Part shown: positions 16,502-22,844 of the stretch, piece after piece
How the letters are laid out: the number at the start of each line of letters is the position of its first letter
Position numbering within the stretch: position 1 is the first letter of the stretch
Source of the DNA: an uncultured Clostridia bacterium
GTDB taxonomy: Bacteria > Bacillota > Clostridia > UMGS1810
NCBI GenBank assembly: GCA_934463115.1
Contig: CAKSIN010000031.1
Location: forward strand, 1-23,745
Reading direction: 5' to 3'
Length of the DNA stretch: 23,745 nt
The notes under the pieces: model-generated
The model's database searches: none
What the model was told of the DNA's origin: nothing
What the model saw: only the letters and a program-made list of their open reading frames with translations
Program-made: the position numbers and the translations under genes

Positions 16502-16930
16502 TCATTTTAGATTTGAGAAAAAATCCCAGTCAACGGCCAAGACATCGTCCATCGGGATTTTGGTGCCGTTCTGCATGGTGATCAGGCGCTCAAAGTCATC
16601 GACCTTTTTGACCGTGCCGGTTACAGTCACATATTCGCCGCCGGACTTGCGTTCATCGGGCTTAAAGTAGGTGATTTCCACCTTCGGCTCTTCATCGAGG
16701 GCATCAACGAGAAGCTGATACCTCATATTCAAATCGGTCAGTGCTTCCTCGTCAAGTTCGATCCTTTCGCCTGTCAGACGTCCGGTTTCTTTGATTACGG
16801 AATCATAGCCGGTGAGTGCTGCGAAGGGCGCGAACTGCGCCGCGCGATCCGACAGCGGCATCTGCGGCCGCGTTTTTGAGACATGGTGCGGAAGATTGAT
16901 AATCTCGTCGTACCTATTGTTCATGCGCAT
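16502..16930 (-). CDS. YolD-like protein, partner of a Y-family DNA polymerase
   Basis: A 142-aa YolD-like protein. The N-terminal signature RPQMPLSDRAAQFAPFAAL (about residues 21-39) and the C-terminal small beta-barrel (TVTGTVKKVDDFERLITMQ, then GTKIPMDDVLAVD) are both present. YolD-like proteins are encoded next to UvrX/UmuC-type polymerases and are thought to act with them in damage-induced mutagenesis. The start is ATG 16930, 9 bases after AGAGGTGAG; a GTG at 16942 overlaps that site. Here it is separated from the polymerase (18911-20419, same strand) by the HxlR/OYE/TIGR04076 cassette. It lies 42 bases downstream of the TIGR04076 gene and is probably co-transcribed with it now. Confidence 0.92.
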   Translation of the reverse strand: MRMNNRYDEIINLPHHVSKTRPQMPLSDRAAQFAPFAALTGYDSVIKETGRLTGERIELDEEALTDLNMRYQLLVDALDEEPKVEITYFKPDERKSGGEYVTVTGTVKKVDDFERLITMQNGTKIPMDDVLAVDWDFFSNLK

Positions 16931-16951
16931 TCTGCATCTCACCTCTTAGAT

Positions 16952-16968
16952 AAACTGGAATTTGTCGA
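16952..16968 (-). repeat. Left copy of an inverted repeat bounding the OYE cassette
   Basis: The minus strand reads TCGACAAATTCCAGTTT. The plus strand at 18884-18900 reads TCGACAAATTCCGATTT, 15 of 17 identical with a perfect 12-base core. The core part AAATTCCAGTTTA also occurs on the minus strand at 20724-20736. Confidence 0.55.
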
Positions 16969-16972
16969 TATC

Positions 16973-17365
16973 TTATTCGTAATCAATTCTCTCAATTTTG
17001 AAAATCACCGGACGTGTACCATCGGAGCAACAGGTAATCATTTCATTTTCGTTCTTCATCCAGCCTTTCATGATAGAACCACCCTGCAAACCCGTATAAA
17101 TGTACCGTGAAATCGCATCCCATGCTTCAGAGCAAAACGGCATTTTCGGTCCCCCAGCAACAGCATCTGCATCACCATCGGTCTTGACCAGCGTATTTAG
17201 CCCCATATGCCAGAAGTCATCCCGTTCATCATCACGATAAAAGACAAACTCGTCACCCACATTATAACAAGGACAAGCTCCGGAAGCAGGATCAACACAA
17301 TACTGCTTTTGTAATTCTGGGTACAGTTTTTTATCCAGCACAGTTACTTTTACTTTATACTTCAT
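16973..17365 (-). CDS. TIGR04076 family protein
   Basis: A 130-aa protein matching the TIGR04076 family of small Cys-containing proteins. Features are MKYKVKVTVLDKKLYPELQK at the start, GACPCYNVGDEFVF (about residues 28-41), CSEAWDAISRYIYTGLQGGS (about 78-97) and the C-terminal CCSDGTRPVIFKIERI. Members occur with flavin oxidoreductases in anaerobes; the biochemical role is unknown. Its ATG overlaps the stop of the OYE-family gene by 4 bases (ATGA), so the two are translationally coupled. Base composition is more AT-rich than the flanking polymerase genes, consistent with later arrival. Confidence 0.85.
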   Translation of the reverse strand: MKYKVKVTVLDKKLYPELQKQYCVDPASGACPCYNVGDEFVFYRDDERDDFWHMGLNTLVKTDGDADAVAGGPKMPFCSEAWDAISRYIYTGLQGGSIMKGWMKNENEMITCCSDGTRPVIFKIERIDYE

Positions 17366-18372
17366 ATCTTTTCATCCTTTCTTCTTTTCTTGACAACGGG
17401 ACATTTTTCCCCGTCTATATACCACATACAATTTATGCAATGTAAACATTTTGTTGGTTCTTTGCCATACAGAACTTTATTGCCCCATGCGGGATCACAC
17501 AAATGCCCTCTGCCAACAGCAATGAAATCCGCATATCCGTCCTGCAGAATTTGTTCAGCATCTTCGCCGCTGTAAATATTTCCCACACAAATCACCGGAA
17601 GTGAAACTTCCTTTTTGACACAAGATGCAGCAAAAATCTTTGAATCAAACGGAAAGTCCTCCGGCTTCTGATATGTACCCATGCCGGAGGATATATCCAG
17701 AATGTCGCCCCCAGCGGCTTCAATGATTTTTCCTGTTGCAATCAATTCATCTGTGCTGTGGTTGCCAAAACGGACAGCAATTATAAAATCTGTTCCACAC
17801 TGTTGTCTGATTTCCTGAATCAACTCAGAAAGAAGCCGCACACGACAGTTAAATGTACCACCGTATCCATCTGTTCGCTCACTGGTTTCAATGACTTGAT
17901 TTAGATAAAACCCATGAGCAGCATGAAGTTCTACACCATCAAAGCCTGCCTTTTTGCAGCGAATTGCAGCATCAATAAATTCCTGCTTATATTTGTAAAA
18001 TACATCTTTGGGAATTTCTTCAATAGTCCGATAGGGTAAATAATTTATTCCAGCGTTCAAAAGCTGTACCAAAGCAACCGCATGATTTTGTTTTGCAACC
18101 TTGGCGAGATGCGTCATACCCGGAATACAGATATCGTCAAACACGCCAATAGTATTTCGCTCCTCATGTACCCGACAGACTGTACAAGCCTCTATAATGA
18201 TAATCCCTGCACCGCCATCCGCAAGTTCTGCATAATGTTTCAAATGTCGAGCATTTACAAGTCCATCTGCGTCAGTTGCTCCAAAATCCGCCATTGGCGG
18301 AACTACAATTCTATTTTTAACTTGATTTCCTCTTACACGAAGAGGGGTGGATAAAAATTGTATATGTGTCAT
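17362..18372 (-). CDS. NADH:flavin oxidoreductase, Old Yellow Enzyme family
   Basis: The 336-aa protein is an OYE-type TIM barrel binding FMN. Key segments are RIVVPPMADFG (21-31), the active-site HAAH with GFYLNQ (150-159), ERTDGYGG (165-172), GMGTYQ and phosphate-binding VGNIYSG and GRGHLCDP (288-295). Cys309, Cys312, Cys315 and Cys324 (C-x2-C-x2-C-x8-C) could bind a [4Fe-4S] cluster, as in the 2,4-dienoyl-CoA reductase branch, although the spacing is shorter. The C-terminal FAD/NAD domains of that branch are absent, so an external electron donor is expected. It would reduce electrophilic alkenes or quinone-like compounds. HxlR-family control from the divergent gene is likely. GGAGA lies upstream of the ATG. 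Confidence 0.92.
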   Translation of the reverse strand: MTHIQFLSTPLRVRGNQVKNRIVVPPMADFGATDADGLVNARHLKHYAELADGGAGIIIIEACTVCRVHEERNTIGVFDDICIPGMTHLAKVAKQNHAVALVQLLNAGINYLPYRTIEEIPKDVFYKYKQEFIDAAIRCKKAGFDGVELHAAHGFYLNQVIETSERTDGYGGTFNCRVRLLSELIQEIRQQCGTDFIIAVRFGNHSTDELIATGKIIEAAGGDILDISSGMGTYQKPEDFPFDSKIFAASCVKKEVSLPVICVGNIYSGEDAEQILQDGYADFIAVGRGHLCDPAWGNKVLYGKEPTKCLHCINCMWYIDGEKCPVVKKRRKDEKI

Positions 18373-18426
18373 ATTCGTATTTTCTCCGTTTATTTAATCT
18401 ATTTCCCTTGAAATTCTTTCGCGTGT

Positions 18427-18455
18427 ATTGTATCATATGTATGTGATTGCAACAA
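18427..18455 (-). promoter_or_regulatory. Promoter of the OYE/TIGR04076 operon
   Basis: The minus strand reads TTGTTG, a 17-base spacer and TACAAT preceded by TGA (extended -10). Its -35 touches the direct repeats at 18456-18487, so a bound HxlR protein could block or stimulate it. Confidence 0.6.
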
Positions 18456-18494
18456 GTACGATATTTAACAGCAGGTACTATATTTAAGTATAGT
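18456..18494. promoter_or_regulatory. Probable HxlR operator: direct repeat and palindrome
   Basis: GTACGATATTTAA (18456-18468) and GTACTATATTTAA (18475-18487) are 12/13 identical direct repeats 19 bases apart. The second is part of the palindrome ACTATA-N6-TATAGT (18477-18494). They lie between the divergent HxlR and OYE genes, as expected for an autoregulating HxlR-family protein. Confidence 0.5.
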
Positions 18495-18509
18495 GAACGG
18501 AGGATATAA

Positions 18510-18863
18510 ATGTCTGAAAAATTCAAAGACGAGCAAAGGCGTTTTGCATTAAACGGTATTAAAAACACTGGATTTTATTACACAAAGTCAATTACTGAAG
18601 GAAAATATAAGCTTCCGATTCTATACTGTCTACAACTTGACGGTCCTACAAGATATAATGAACTTCAACGCAAAATGGAAACCGCTACTTTTCGTTCTTT
18701 ATCTAAAGCATTAAAAGAACTGGAAGCAGACGGATTAATTATTCGAAAAGATTATGGTGAAATCCCCCCACGAGTAGAATATAGTTTATCTGACCGTGGA
18801 AAAACATTAGAACCCGTATTGGATGCCTTTTGTTTATGGGGGCAGGAACATCGAAATGACTAA
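18510..18863 (+). CDS. HxlR-family winged-helix transcriptional regulator
   Basis: A 117-aa winged-helix regulator. The family core is clear: GKYKLPILYCLQLDGPTRYN (about residues 31-50) opens the recognition domain, ELQRKMETATFRSLSKALKE forms the helix-turn-helix, and IPPRVEYSLSDRGKTLEPVL is the wing and dimer helix. HxlR-type proteins often sense electrophiles or thiol stress through a cysteine near the N-terminus or core. Here Cys40 and Cys110 (approximate) are candidates. It is transcribed away from the OYE operon, which it probably controls. The ribosome binding site is ACGGAGG. Its stop faces the end of the polymerase gene 47 bases away. Confidence 0.93.
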   Translation: MSEKFKDEQRRFALNGIKNTGFYYTKSITEGKYKLPILYCLQLDGPTRYNELQRKMETATFRSLSKALKELEADGLIIRKDYGEIPPRVEYSLSDRGKTLEPVLDAFCLWGQEHRND

Positions 18864-18883
18864 AGGAAAGTTCAGGAAATCTC

Positions 18884-18900
18884 TCGACAAATTCCGATTT
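18884..18900 (+). repeat. Right copy of an inverted repeat bounding the OYE cassette
   Basis: TCGACAAATTCCGATTT lies in the short gap between the HxlR stop (18863) and the polymerase stop (18911). Its inverted partner is at 16952-16968, just before YolD. Confidence 0.55.
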
Positions 18901-18910
18901 GTTTGATTCT

Positions 18911-20419
18911 TTATGCCTTATGCCCGCCGATCTGCGCATTGCGGTCTTTGGCGGTTGCGCCTTCTTCAAGATTCATCGCCTTGAGGATGGCGTTCTTTCC
19001 GTACTTCTTTTTGATTGCAAGCGTAGCGGCTTGTATCTTTTCTTCGCGCTCCAATGCGGCGTCCTCAGCTTTCTGCTTTTCCTCTTCGGCGGCATAGTCG
19101 GTGAAGAAGTTGAGCTGCACATCTTCATCGTTTTTCTTCGGTGCGTCCGCTTTCGGCAAAACATGATTCGCCACAACGTACATACGGCGGATAAGCAAAT
19201 TCTTGTCCACAATTCGGTCAAAAAGTTCGGACACGGCTCGCATTATTTTGCGCGTGGAGGATGTGTGACCGTCAAGGTTGATAGACCCGTGCGCCTGTTT
19301 GGGAATCTCCCGCCCGTAGGGGTCTTTCTCAATCGCGCCGTGATATTTTGCCCGTCGTGCCGGATCGGTAAGATTCTCAATATCGTAGCCGACTGTTAAA
19401 ACCATCTGGTCGGTGACAAGCCCCTTGTCCACCAAGTCCAGCACGAGCAAATCCGTCATTTCGCGGATGACGAGTTTCGCTTTATCTGCCTCATAGGGGC
19501 AGTGCAAAACCTGACCGGAGCTGAGGCTGTTGGAGCTGGGACGGTACGTCTTGATCGCTTCAATGGTGGTCGGTTCCCAGCCCCACGCATGGTCGATGAG
19601 CAGCTCGGCATTCTTGCCGAACAGCCTGTAAAGCAAGTCCTCATTCCGCTCCGAACAAAGGGCAACATCGCCCATTGTGAACATTCCGTTCTGCTCAAGT
19701 TTCTTTGCAATACCTCGACCCACGCGCCAGAAGTCCGTGAGCGGCTGATGCGCCCAAAGCTCGCGCCGAAATTTCGCTTCGTCAAGCTCCGCAATACGCA
19801 CGCCGTTTTTATCCGCGGGGATGTGCTTCGCAACAATGTCCATTGCGACTTTGCAGAGGAAGAGGTTTGTTCCGATCCCTGCGGTCGCAGTGATGCCGGT
19901 TGTTTCAAGCACATCGAGGATTATCTTCATCGCAAGCTCACGAGGCGTCAGGTTGTAGGTTTTAAGATAGTCCGTTACGTCCATGAACACCTCGTCGATG
20001 GAGTAGACCACGATGTCCTCCGGCGCAATGTACTTGAGATAAACCTGATAGATGCGGGTGCTGTACTCCATGTAGTACGCCATTCGCGGCGGCGCAATAA
20101 TGAAGTCAATCGCCAGAGAGGGATCCGCTTGCAGCTCCGAGAAAAAGTGCGATGAGCCCTCAAGTCTGCGTCTCGGCGCATCGTGCTGCCGCCCGGCGTT
20201 TGCCTCTCTCACACGCTGCTTGACCTCAAACAGCCGTCCGCGTCCGGAGATGCCGTAGTTCTTGAGAGAGGGTGTAACGGCAAGGCAGATGGTCTTATCC
20301 GTCCGGCTTTCGTCTGCGACAACAAGGTTTGTGTCCAGAGGATCTAAGCCGCGCTCCCGGCATTCCACGGAGGCATAGAAAGATTTCAGGTCGATTGCAA
20401 TGTAGGTTCTGTCTTTCAT
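18911..20419 (-). CDS. Y-family translesion DNA polymerase (UmuC/UvrX type)
   Basis: The 502-aa enzyme is a complete Y-family polymerase. Asp10 in YIAIDLKSFYASVEC and Asp142-Glu143 in VVYSIDEVFMDV are the three catalytic metal ligands. The palm and fingers fill residues 1-240, helix-hairpin-helix thumb about 235-290, and the little-finger domain about 300-425. QLNFF (435-439) is a likely sliding-clamp binding motif. The last 60 residues are the charged coiled-coil and basic tail typical of clostridial UmuC proteins. It copies damaged DNA with low fidelity. AAGGAGG precedes the ATG. Upstream genes on the same strand (membrane protein, kinase, ImmA/IrrE, XRE) point to control by protease-triggered derepression instead of LexA. 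Confidence 0.96.
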   Translation of the reverse strand: MKDRTYIAIDLKSFYASVECRERGLDPLDTNLVVADESRTDKTICLAVTPSLKNYGISGRGRLFEVKQRVREANAGRQHDAPRRRLEGSSHFFSELQADPSLAIDFIIAPPRMAYYMEYSTRIYQVYLKYIAPEDIVVYSIDEVFMDVTDYLKTYNLTPRELAMKIILDVLETTGITATAGIGTNLFLCKVAMDIVAKHIPADKNGVRIAELDEAKFRRELWAHQPLTDFWRVGRGIAKKLEQNGMFTMGDVALCSERNEDLLYRLFGKNAELLIDHAWGWEPTTIEAIKTYRPSSNSLSSGQVLHCPYEADKAKLVIREMTDLLVLDLVDKGLVTDQMVLTVGYDIENLTDPARRAKYHGAIEKDPYGREIPKQAHGSINLDGHTSSTRKIMRAVSELFDRIVDKNLLIRRMYVVANHVLPKADAPKKNDEDVQLNFFTDYAAEEEKQKAEDAALEREEKIQAATLAIKKKYGKNAILKAMNLEEGATAKDRNAQIGGHKA

Positions 20420-20491
20420 TTTCGGCTGCCCTCCTTCCCGCGATGTATAAAGACAGGGGCTTATGCTCTGCCCGTCAATTTCTCCGTCTTA

Positions 20492-20701
20492 TCAAAGCGG
20501 CATCGGCGTCCGGGCGATCAGAATGACCGCCAGAATCGCGCCCACAAATGCCGCAGCCCCTATGACAGCCAACACCTTTTTGCCGAGATTCTTCTTCGCT
20601 GCTTTGCAGATCAGCGCGGCGCAAGCCATGCAGACAGCCGCAGCCACAAGCGCAATGCCCAGCGTTTCCCATAGCCAAGAAAGTTCATGTAGGATTTTCA
20701 T
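20492..20701 (-). CDS. Small two-helix membrane protein upstream of the polymerase
   Basis: A 69-aa hydrophobic protein. Two membrane segments are visible (about residues 13-33 and 43-63) separated by the basic loop KAAKKNLGKK. It ends ARTPMPL. AGGAG lies about 11 bases upstream of the ATG. It is 72 bases before umuC on the same strand and therefore probably in the same operon. No family is recognised. A role at the membrane in damage response or in holin-like lysis is possible but unsupported. A second frame in the same DNA (20475-20678) gives Arg/Gly-rich sequence and is rejected. Confidence 0.65.
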   Translation of the reverse strand: MKILHELSWLWETLGIALVAAAVCMACAALICKAAKKNLGKKVLAVIGAAAFVGAILAVILIARTPMPL

Positions 20702-20723
20702 GCGTTCATCATCTCCTGTTCGT

Positions 20724-20736
20724 TAAACTGGAATTT
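20724..20736 (-). repeat. Copy of the AAATTCCAGTTTA element at the end of the kinase gene
   Basis: Identical in 13 bases to the element before YolD (16951-16963, minus strand). It begins one base after the kinase stop codon and lies before the small membrane protein gene. Confidence 0.45.
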
Positions 20737-21215
20737 TAGGAATTTACCCATACATCTATTTCGTCCTTCGTTGGGACTTCAAAGATAGACTCAAATTTAT
20801 CAGCAAGTCCTTCATCAACATAATACGCATCAGATTCGTGATTTAAAACATCCTGATTTCTTTTTTGAATTCTTCTGTTCCACTCAACCGAATCAACATC
20901 CAAATAATAGAATTCATAATCAATATGTCTTGATGTGTAATACTCTTTCGCGTATTCACGTTCTTTTCTGGTCCAGAACCCCCAGTCTAAAACCACGTTA
21001 ATTCCTGATTCTACAATCTCAACAGATTTTGCATATTGGTATGCCTTTATTCTTTCAAAATAGTAATCATGTTTTTCTCCGGCATCCTGTCCAAACACCG
21101 ACAACATTATTTCATCAATTGAAAGAATCACTGCTTTGTGTGTTGATCTGATTTTATTGGCATAGGTACTTTTTCCGCTACAAAGTTTGCCACACATAAT
21201 AAAAACCTTAGACAT
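20736..21215 (-). CDS. AAA_33-type P-loop kinase
   Basis: A 159-aa predicted ATP-binding kinase. Walker A GKLCSGKST spans residues 9-17 (Lys15, Ser16). ILSIDEIMLSVFG (about 30-42) is the substrate-binding DE region, NVVLDWGFWTRKEREYAKEY (about 74-93) the Walker B-like strand plus lid, and WNRRIQKRN a basic lid helix. Proteins of this kind phosphorylate small molecules, nucleotides or antibiotics, and the zeta-toxin family shares the fold; the substrate is unknown. AAGGAGG lies before the ATG. It is clearly more AT-rich than the ImmA and umuC genes around it, so it may have been inserted into the operon. Confidence 0.87.
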   Translation of the reverse strand: MSKVFIMCGKLCSGKSTYANKIRSTHKAVILSIDEIMLSVFGQDAGEKHDYYFERIKAYQYAKSVEIVESGINVVLDWGFWTRKEREYAKEYYTSRHIDYEFYYLDVDSVEWNRRIQKRNQDVLNHESDAYYVDEGLADKFESIFEVPTKDEIDVWVNS

Positions 21216-21248
21216 TAGTCCCTCCTTAAATATCGATTTATACTCTTC

Positions 21249-21379
21249 TCATAGTCCAAGTTCTTCAACCCATGCCGCAAGCTCCTGATGCCCGACGCTG
21301 CCCTTGAAGACCTTGCCGTCCATCAGCTTTGCGCCTTTGCAACTCGGCGCAAACCGTTCATAACTTCGCTTCTTGCCAT
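21249..21379 (-). pseudogene. Frameshifted small ORF between ImmA/IrrE and the kinase
   Basis: AAGGGGAG precedes an ATG at 21379 (minus). That frame stops after 18 residues (MARSEVMNGLRRVAKAQS). The neighbouring frame is protein-like throughout: KKRSYERFAPSCKGAKLMDG, then KVFKGSVGHQELAAWVEELG and L, ending at 21249. Adding one G after ATGG would restore a 43-residue protein starting MGKKRSYERF, and the 131-base span is one short of a multiple of three. It is therefore read as a small conserved-looking protein broken by a one-base deletion or by a sequencing error. The family is not recognised. Confidence 0.5.
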
Positions 21380-21388
21380 ACTCCCCTT

Positions 21389-21901
21389 CTATTTCAAAAA
21401 ATCACTTCGGTAATCTATCCGTCGAAGGTCATGCCCTGTCTCCGCCAAATGTGCGATCTTTAAGGCGACCAAGTTGATATCCGTATTCATCGCCTGCGCG
21501 ATCTGCGCCGAAGTGTACCCACGGTCATAGATATACTCAAGCACCTCATCGGAATTGAGCAATATATCTGCCGCAACGATGTTTGCCTCATATTCGGGGG
21601 TAGAATTCATTTGGTAGAGCACAAATTCCTGCAGTCCGTCGCCTTTTGCAAGCGTGCGGTGCAGCCTGTCGTGACCGATCTCATGAGCGCATACAATGCG
21701 CTTTGTCCGCGGGCTTAAATCCTTATTCAAGAAAATAAAACGATTCTTCTTAATAACGCGATACATTCCTTTGAGCCGGCCGAAATTCTCGCAATCATCC
21801 AAAACAATAATCCCCAGCTCTTTTGCTATCTGAAAAGGATCTCGTGTGCCGCAGCGCCGTACAAGATCGCTGCCAACCTTTGATAACTGTTCGGCATTCA
21901 T
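21389..21901 (-). CDS. ImmA/IrrE-family zinc metallopeptidase
   Basis: A 170-aa gluzincin-like protease of the ImmA/IrrE (COG2856) family. HEIGHD supplies His73, Glu74 and His77; Glu105 in EYEANIVAADILL is the likely third zinc ligand. The C-terminal helix-turn-helix-like segment YTSAQIAQAMNTDINLVALK is typical. In ICEBs1 (ImmA/ImmR) and Deinococcus (IrrE/DdrO), such enzymes cut an XRE repressor after DNA damage. The XRE gene lies 66 bases upstream on the same strand and the Y-family polymerase lies downstream, which fits that role. GGGGTGG lies before the ATG. Confidence 0.93.
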   Translation of the reverse strand: MNAEQLSKVGSDLVRRCGTRDPFQIAKELGIIVLDDCENFGRLKGMYRVIKKNRFIFLNKDLSPRTKRIVCAHEIGHDRLHRTLAKGDGLQEFVLYQMNSTPEYEANIVAADILLNSDEVLEYIYDRGYTSAQIAQAMNTDINLVALKIAHLAETGHDLRRIDYRSDFLK

Positions 21902-21967
21902 CGCACCACCCCCGCTCGCCGATAGTCATTACCCATTATAAAAATCATGCTGTGCCAAAATACGGAC

Positions 21968-22387
21968 TTATTTCTCTATCCGCTCTTTCCGATATTTTTT
22001 CGGCGTATACTTCCTGTTGTTTTCCTTTGCAATCCAATAGGCTTTGGTAAGCGCCTGCATCGCGCCGTCAAGCGCATCCTCGCTGAGTTTGCCTCCTGCA
22101 AACATACCGGAAACCTCGCTCACCAGCTCGTCTATCTCACGCGCCGCTTTTGCGCCGCCCTGTTCCTGCGCCGTGAGTACAAGCATTCCGTCGTTACCGA
22201 GAAGGTACTCCGGCGTCGTGTTCAGAGCTTCGGCGAGCTTTTTTACAATGTCGTATTTCGTCGGCTTTCGAGTGCCGAGCTCATAATTCTGAATCGTCCT
22301 TGCCGTAACGGAGACTTTTTCGGCGAGAGCAGCCTGCGTCATATTCGCCTCTGCCCGCTTTTCTTTAAGCCTTTCTTTAAATCCCAT
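21968..22387 (-). CDS. XRE-family repressor, probable ImmA/IrrE target
   Basis: A 139-aa repressor. The N-terminal helix-turn-helix (FKERLKEKRAEANMTQAALA, then EKVSVTARTIQNYELGTRKP, about residues 3-42) is clear. A C-terminal helical region (IDELVSEVSGMF to KKYRKERIEK, about 80-139) probably dimerises and could hold the cleavage site. The start is ATG 22387 after GGAGGTG; an in-frame ATG at 22450 would lie within operator sequences and is rejected. It is transcribed from the leftward promoter at 22502-22531, and four operators of one pattern lie before it, so it should repress both itself and the rightward gene. Confidence 0.93.
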   Translation of the reverse strand: MGFKERLKEKRAEANMTQAALAEKVSVTARTIQNYELGTRKPTKYDIVKKLAEALNTTPEYLLGNDGMLVLTAQEQGGAKAAREIDELVSEVSGMFAGGKLSEDALDGAMQALTKAYWIAKENNRKYTPKKYRKERIEK

Positions 22388-22418
22388 AAGGCACCTCCTT
22401 CTTTGGCTTTTCACAAAC

Positions 22419-22528
22419 ACGAACAAAACTTTCGTTATTCGTATTGACACGAACGCTTTGTTCTGCTATATTAAGTTTGCACGAACATCTTGTTCGTTAA
22501 CACTATACCACACGAACGAAATGTGTGT
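22419..22528. promoter_or_regulatory. Four operators ACGAAC-N5-GTTCGT at about 31-bp spacing
   Basis: O1 22419-22435 (ACGAAC, then TTTCGT), O2 22449-22465 (then GTTCTG), O3 22481-22497 (perfect, GTTCGT) and O4 22512-22528 (then GTGTGT). Left half-sites are identical in all four; centres are 30, 32 and 31 bases apart, about three helical turns. O2 fills the spacer of the rightward promoter, O4 that of the leftward promoter, and O3 covers both start points. This is what co-operative binding of the adjacent XRE repressor would need. Confidence 0.8.
22444..22472 (+). promoter_or_regulatory. Rightward promoter of the 85-aa gene
   Basis: A perfect TTGACA, 17-base spacer and TATATT. Start of transcription near 22479, giving a leader of about 108 bases to the ATG at 22587. 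O2 occupies the spacer. Confidence 0.82.
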
Positions 22529-22531
22529 CAA
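22502..22531 (-). promoter_or_regulatory. Leftward promoter of the XRE-ImmA/IrrE operon
   Basis: On the minus strand a perfect TTGACA, 18-base spacer and TATAGT. Start near 22495, leader of about 108 bases to the ATG at 22387. It fires toward the rightward promoter, so the two transcripts overlap. Confidence 0.8.
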
Positions 22532-22586
22532 TAGCTTTGAGAAAATTAACGCAAAAAAGGCGGCTTTTTATGAATGGAGGTAGCTT

Positions 22587-22844
22587 ATGGACTGCTCAAA
22601 ATGCAGAAAAGCGTATGTTTCGGTAAATCTCGACGTCGATGAAGAGGGCGTAATTCGTCCACGGCTCATACGCTGGAATAACGGTCTGATTTTTCAAATC
22701 GATCAAATTCTATATAAATGCCGTGCATCATCCAAAAAGGTGGGCGGTGGCGGCATCCGTTACACAGTCATGATCCGCGGAAAGGAGTCGTTTCTTTTCC
22801 ACGAAGGCGACAAGTGGTTTGTTGAAGCAAAGGAGAACGCCTGA
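22587..22844 (+). CDS. 85-aa protein with N-terminal CxxC, controlled by the XRE operators
   Basis: Complete small protein after a strong GGAGG site. It begins MDCSKCRKAYVSVNLDVDEE with a CxxC pair (Cys3, Cys6) and a third Cys in LYKCRASSKKVGGGGIRYTV (about residues 46-65). It ends with KESFLFHEGDKWFVEAKENA. The pattern of short strands and the Gly-rich turn suggests a small beta-barrel, possibly zinc-binding. Its basic and hydrophobic balance is that of a cytoplasmic protein. No function is known to me. As the first gene of the repressed rightward transcript it is expected to rise on derepression together with the polymerase operon. Its TGA overlaps the ATG of a broken downstream gene. Confidence 0.8.
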   Translation: MDCSKCRKAYVSVNLDVDEEGVIRPRLIRWNNGLIFQIDQILYKCRASSKKVGGGGIRYTVMIRGKESFLFHEGDKWFVEAKENA

